This document shows positions 5,348 through 5,545 of a stretch of 5,545 bases of DNA, piece by piece. How positions within the stretch are numbered: the first letter of the stretch is position 1; the number at the start of each line of letters is the position of its first letter. This DNA comes from Gammaproteobacteria bacterium. Its GTDB lineage: Bacteria > Pseudomonadota > Gammaproteobacteria > Pseudomonadales > Azotimanducaceae_A. The position numbers and the translations under genes are program-made. The stretch is from positions 1 to 5,545 of the forward strand of contig JAPOON010000340.1 in the NCBI GenBank assembly GCA_026713405.1, in the 5' to 3' direction. Below the pieces are notes generated by a model. The model had not been told where the DNA came from. It made no database searches and worked only from the letters and a program-made list of their open reading frames with translations.

Positions 5348-5545
5348 GCCCGGTACAGCATGGCCGCCGAGCAGGGGCACGCCACAGCGCAGCGCAGTAT
5401 GGTGGGACATGCATCACAATCACCTCGGTTGAACTGCTGAACCAAGCATCAGCTTCGGACTTCACTCATTGATAACTACGCCTAGAATTACGTGGATCGA
5501 TGACGAAGAGACTTGACATATGATCTATAGGCACCCATTCCGAGC
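5348..5545. other. Right edge, no assignable gene
   Basis: No complete gene is seen. Composition drops to moderate GC from about 5405. A frame starting at ATG 5520 (MIYRHPFR) runs off the window and has GAAGAG 9 nt upstream, so a gene may begin here, but eight codons cannot support a call. TTGACA (5513-5518) is a perfect -35 hexamer without a good -10 at 16-18 bases within the window. Confidence 0.25.

Overview
This window looks like an accessory region of a high-GC bacterial chromosome, possibly proteobacterial, although the sequence does not fix the taxon. It holds one clearly complete gene, a MocR-type (GntR/aminotransferase fusion) transcriptional regulator on the + strand. That gene sits between remnants of mobile and accessory genes. 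No RNA gene, CRISPR array or complete insertion sequence was seen.

Layout, left to right. Positions 1-300 hold an AT-rich control-like stretch with a perfect 12-bp palindrome. From about 302 to 735 there is a frameshifted + strand relic of a zinc-ribbon, transposase-like hypothetical protein. It runs into a fragment of a formylglycine-generating-enzyme-like (FGE/SUMF1) domain at about 750-850. A perfect 9-bp hairpin at 853-879 marks the join to the next relic. That relic, on the - strand at about 893-1330, is the 3' half of a tyrosine recombinase with a one-base frameshift. An intergenic stretch leads to mocR (1532-3013). A 57-codon ORF overlaps the mocR stop codon (TGATG) and ends in a 9-bp triplicate repeat. 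About 1.1 kb follows with no recognisable gene. On the right is a second tyrosine recombinase (4368-5204, + strand), a relative of the left fragment. Its last roughly 50 codons are thrown out of frame by a perfect 17-bp tandem duplication that begins directly after the catalytic tyrosine codon. It also appears to lack two catalytic residues.

How the parts relate: the two recombinase copies face outward and bracket the regulator, and all other recognisable pieces are broken. The simplest reading is a degraded integration hotspot holding an orphan regulator. MocR proteins usually control an adjacent, often divergent, gene for vitamin B6, amino acid or amine metabolism, and no such gene lies here, so its target must be elsewhere or lost. 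I do not see convincing evidence of a new functional system. The most notable points are the 17-bp duplication, the loss of catalytic residues in the right recombinase, and the FGE fragment spliced between two mobile-gene relics.
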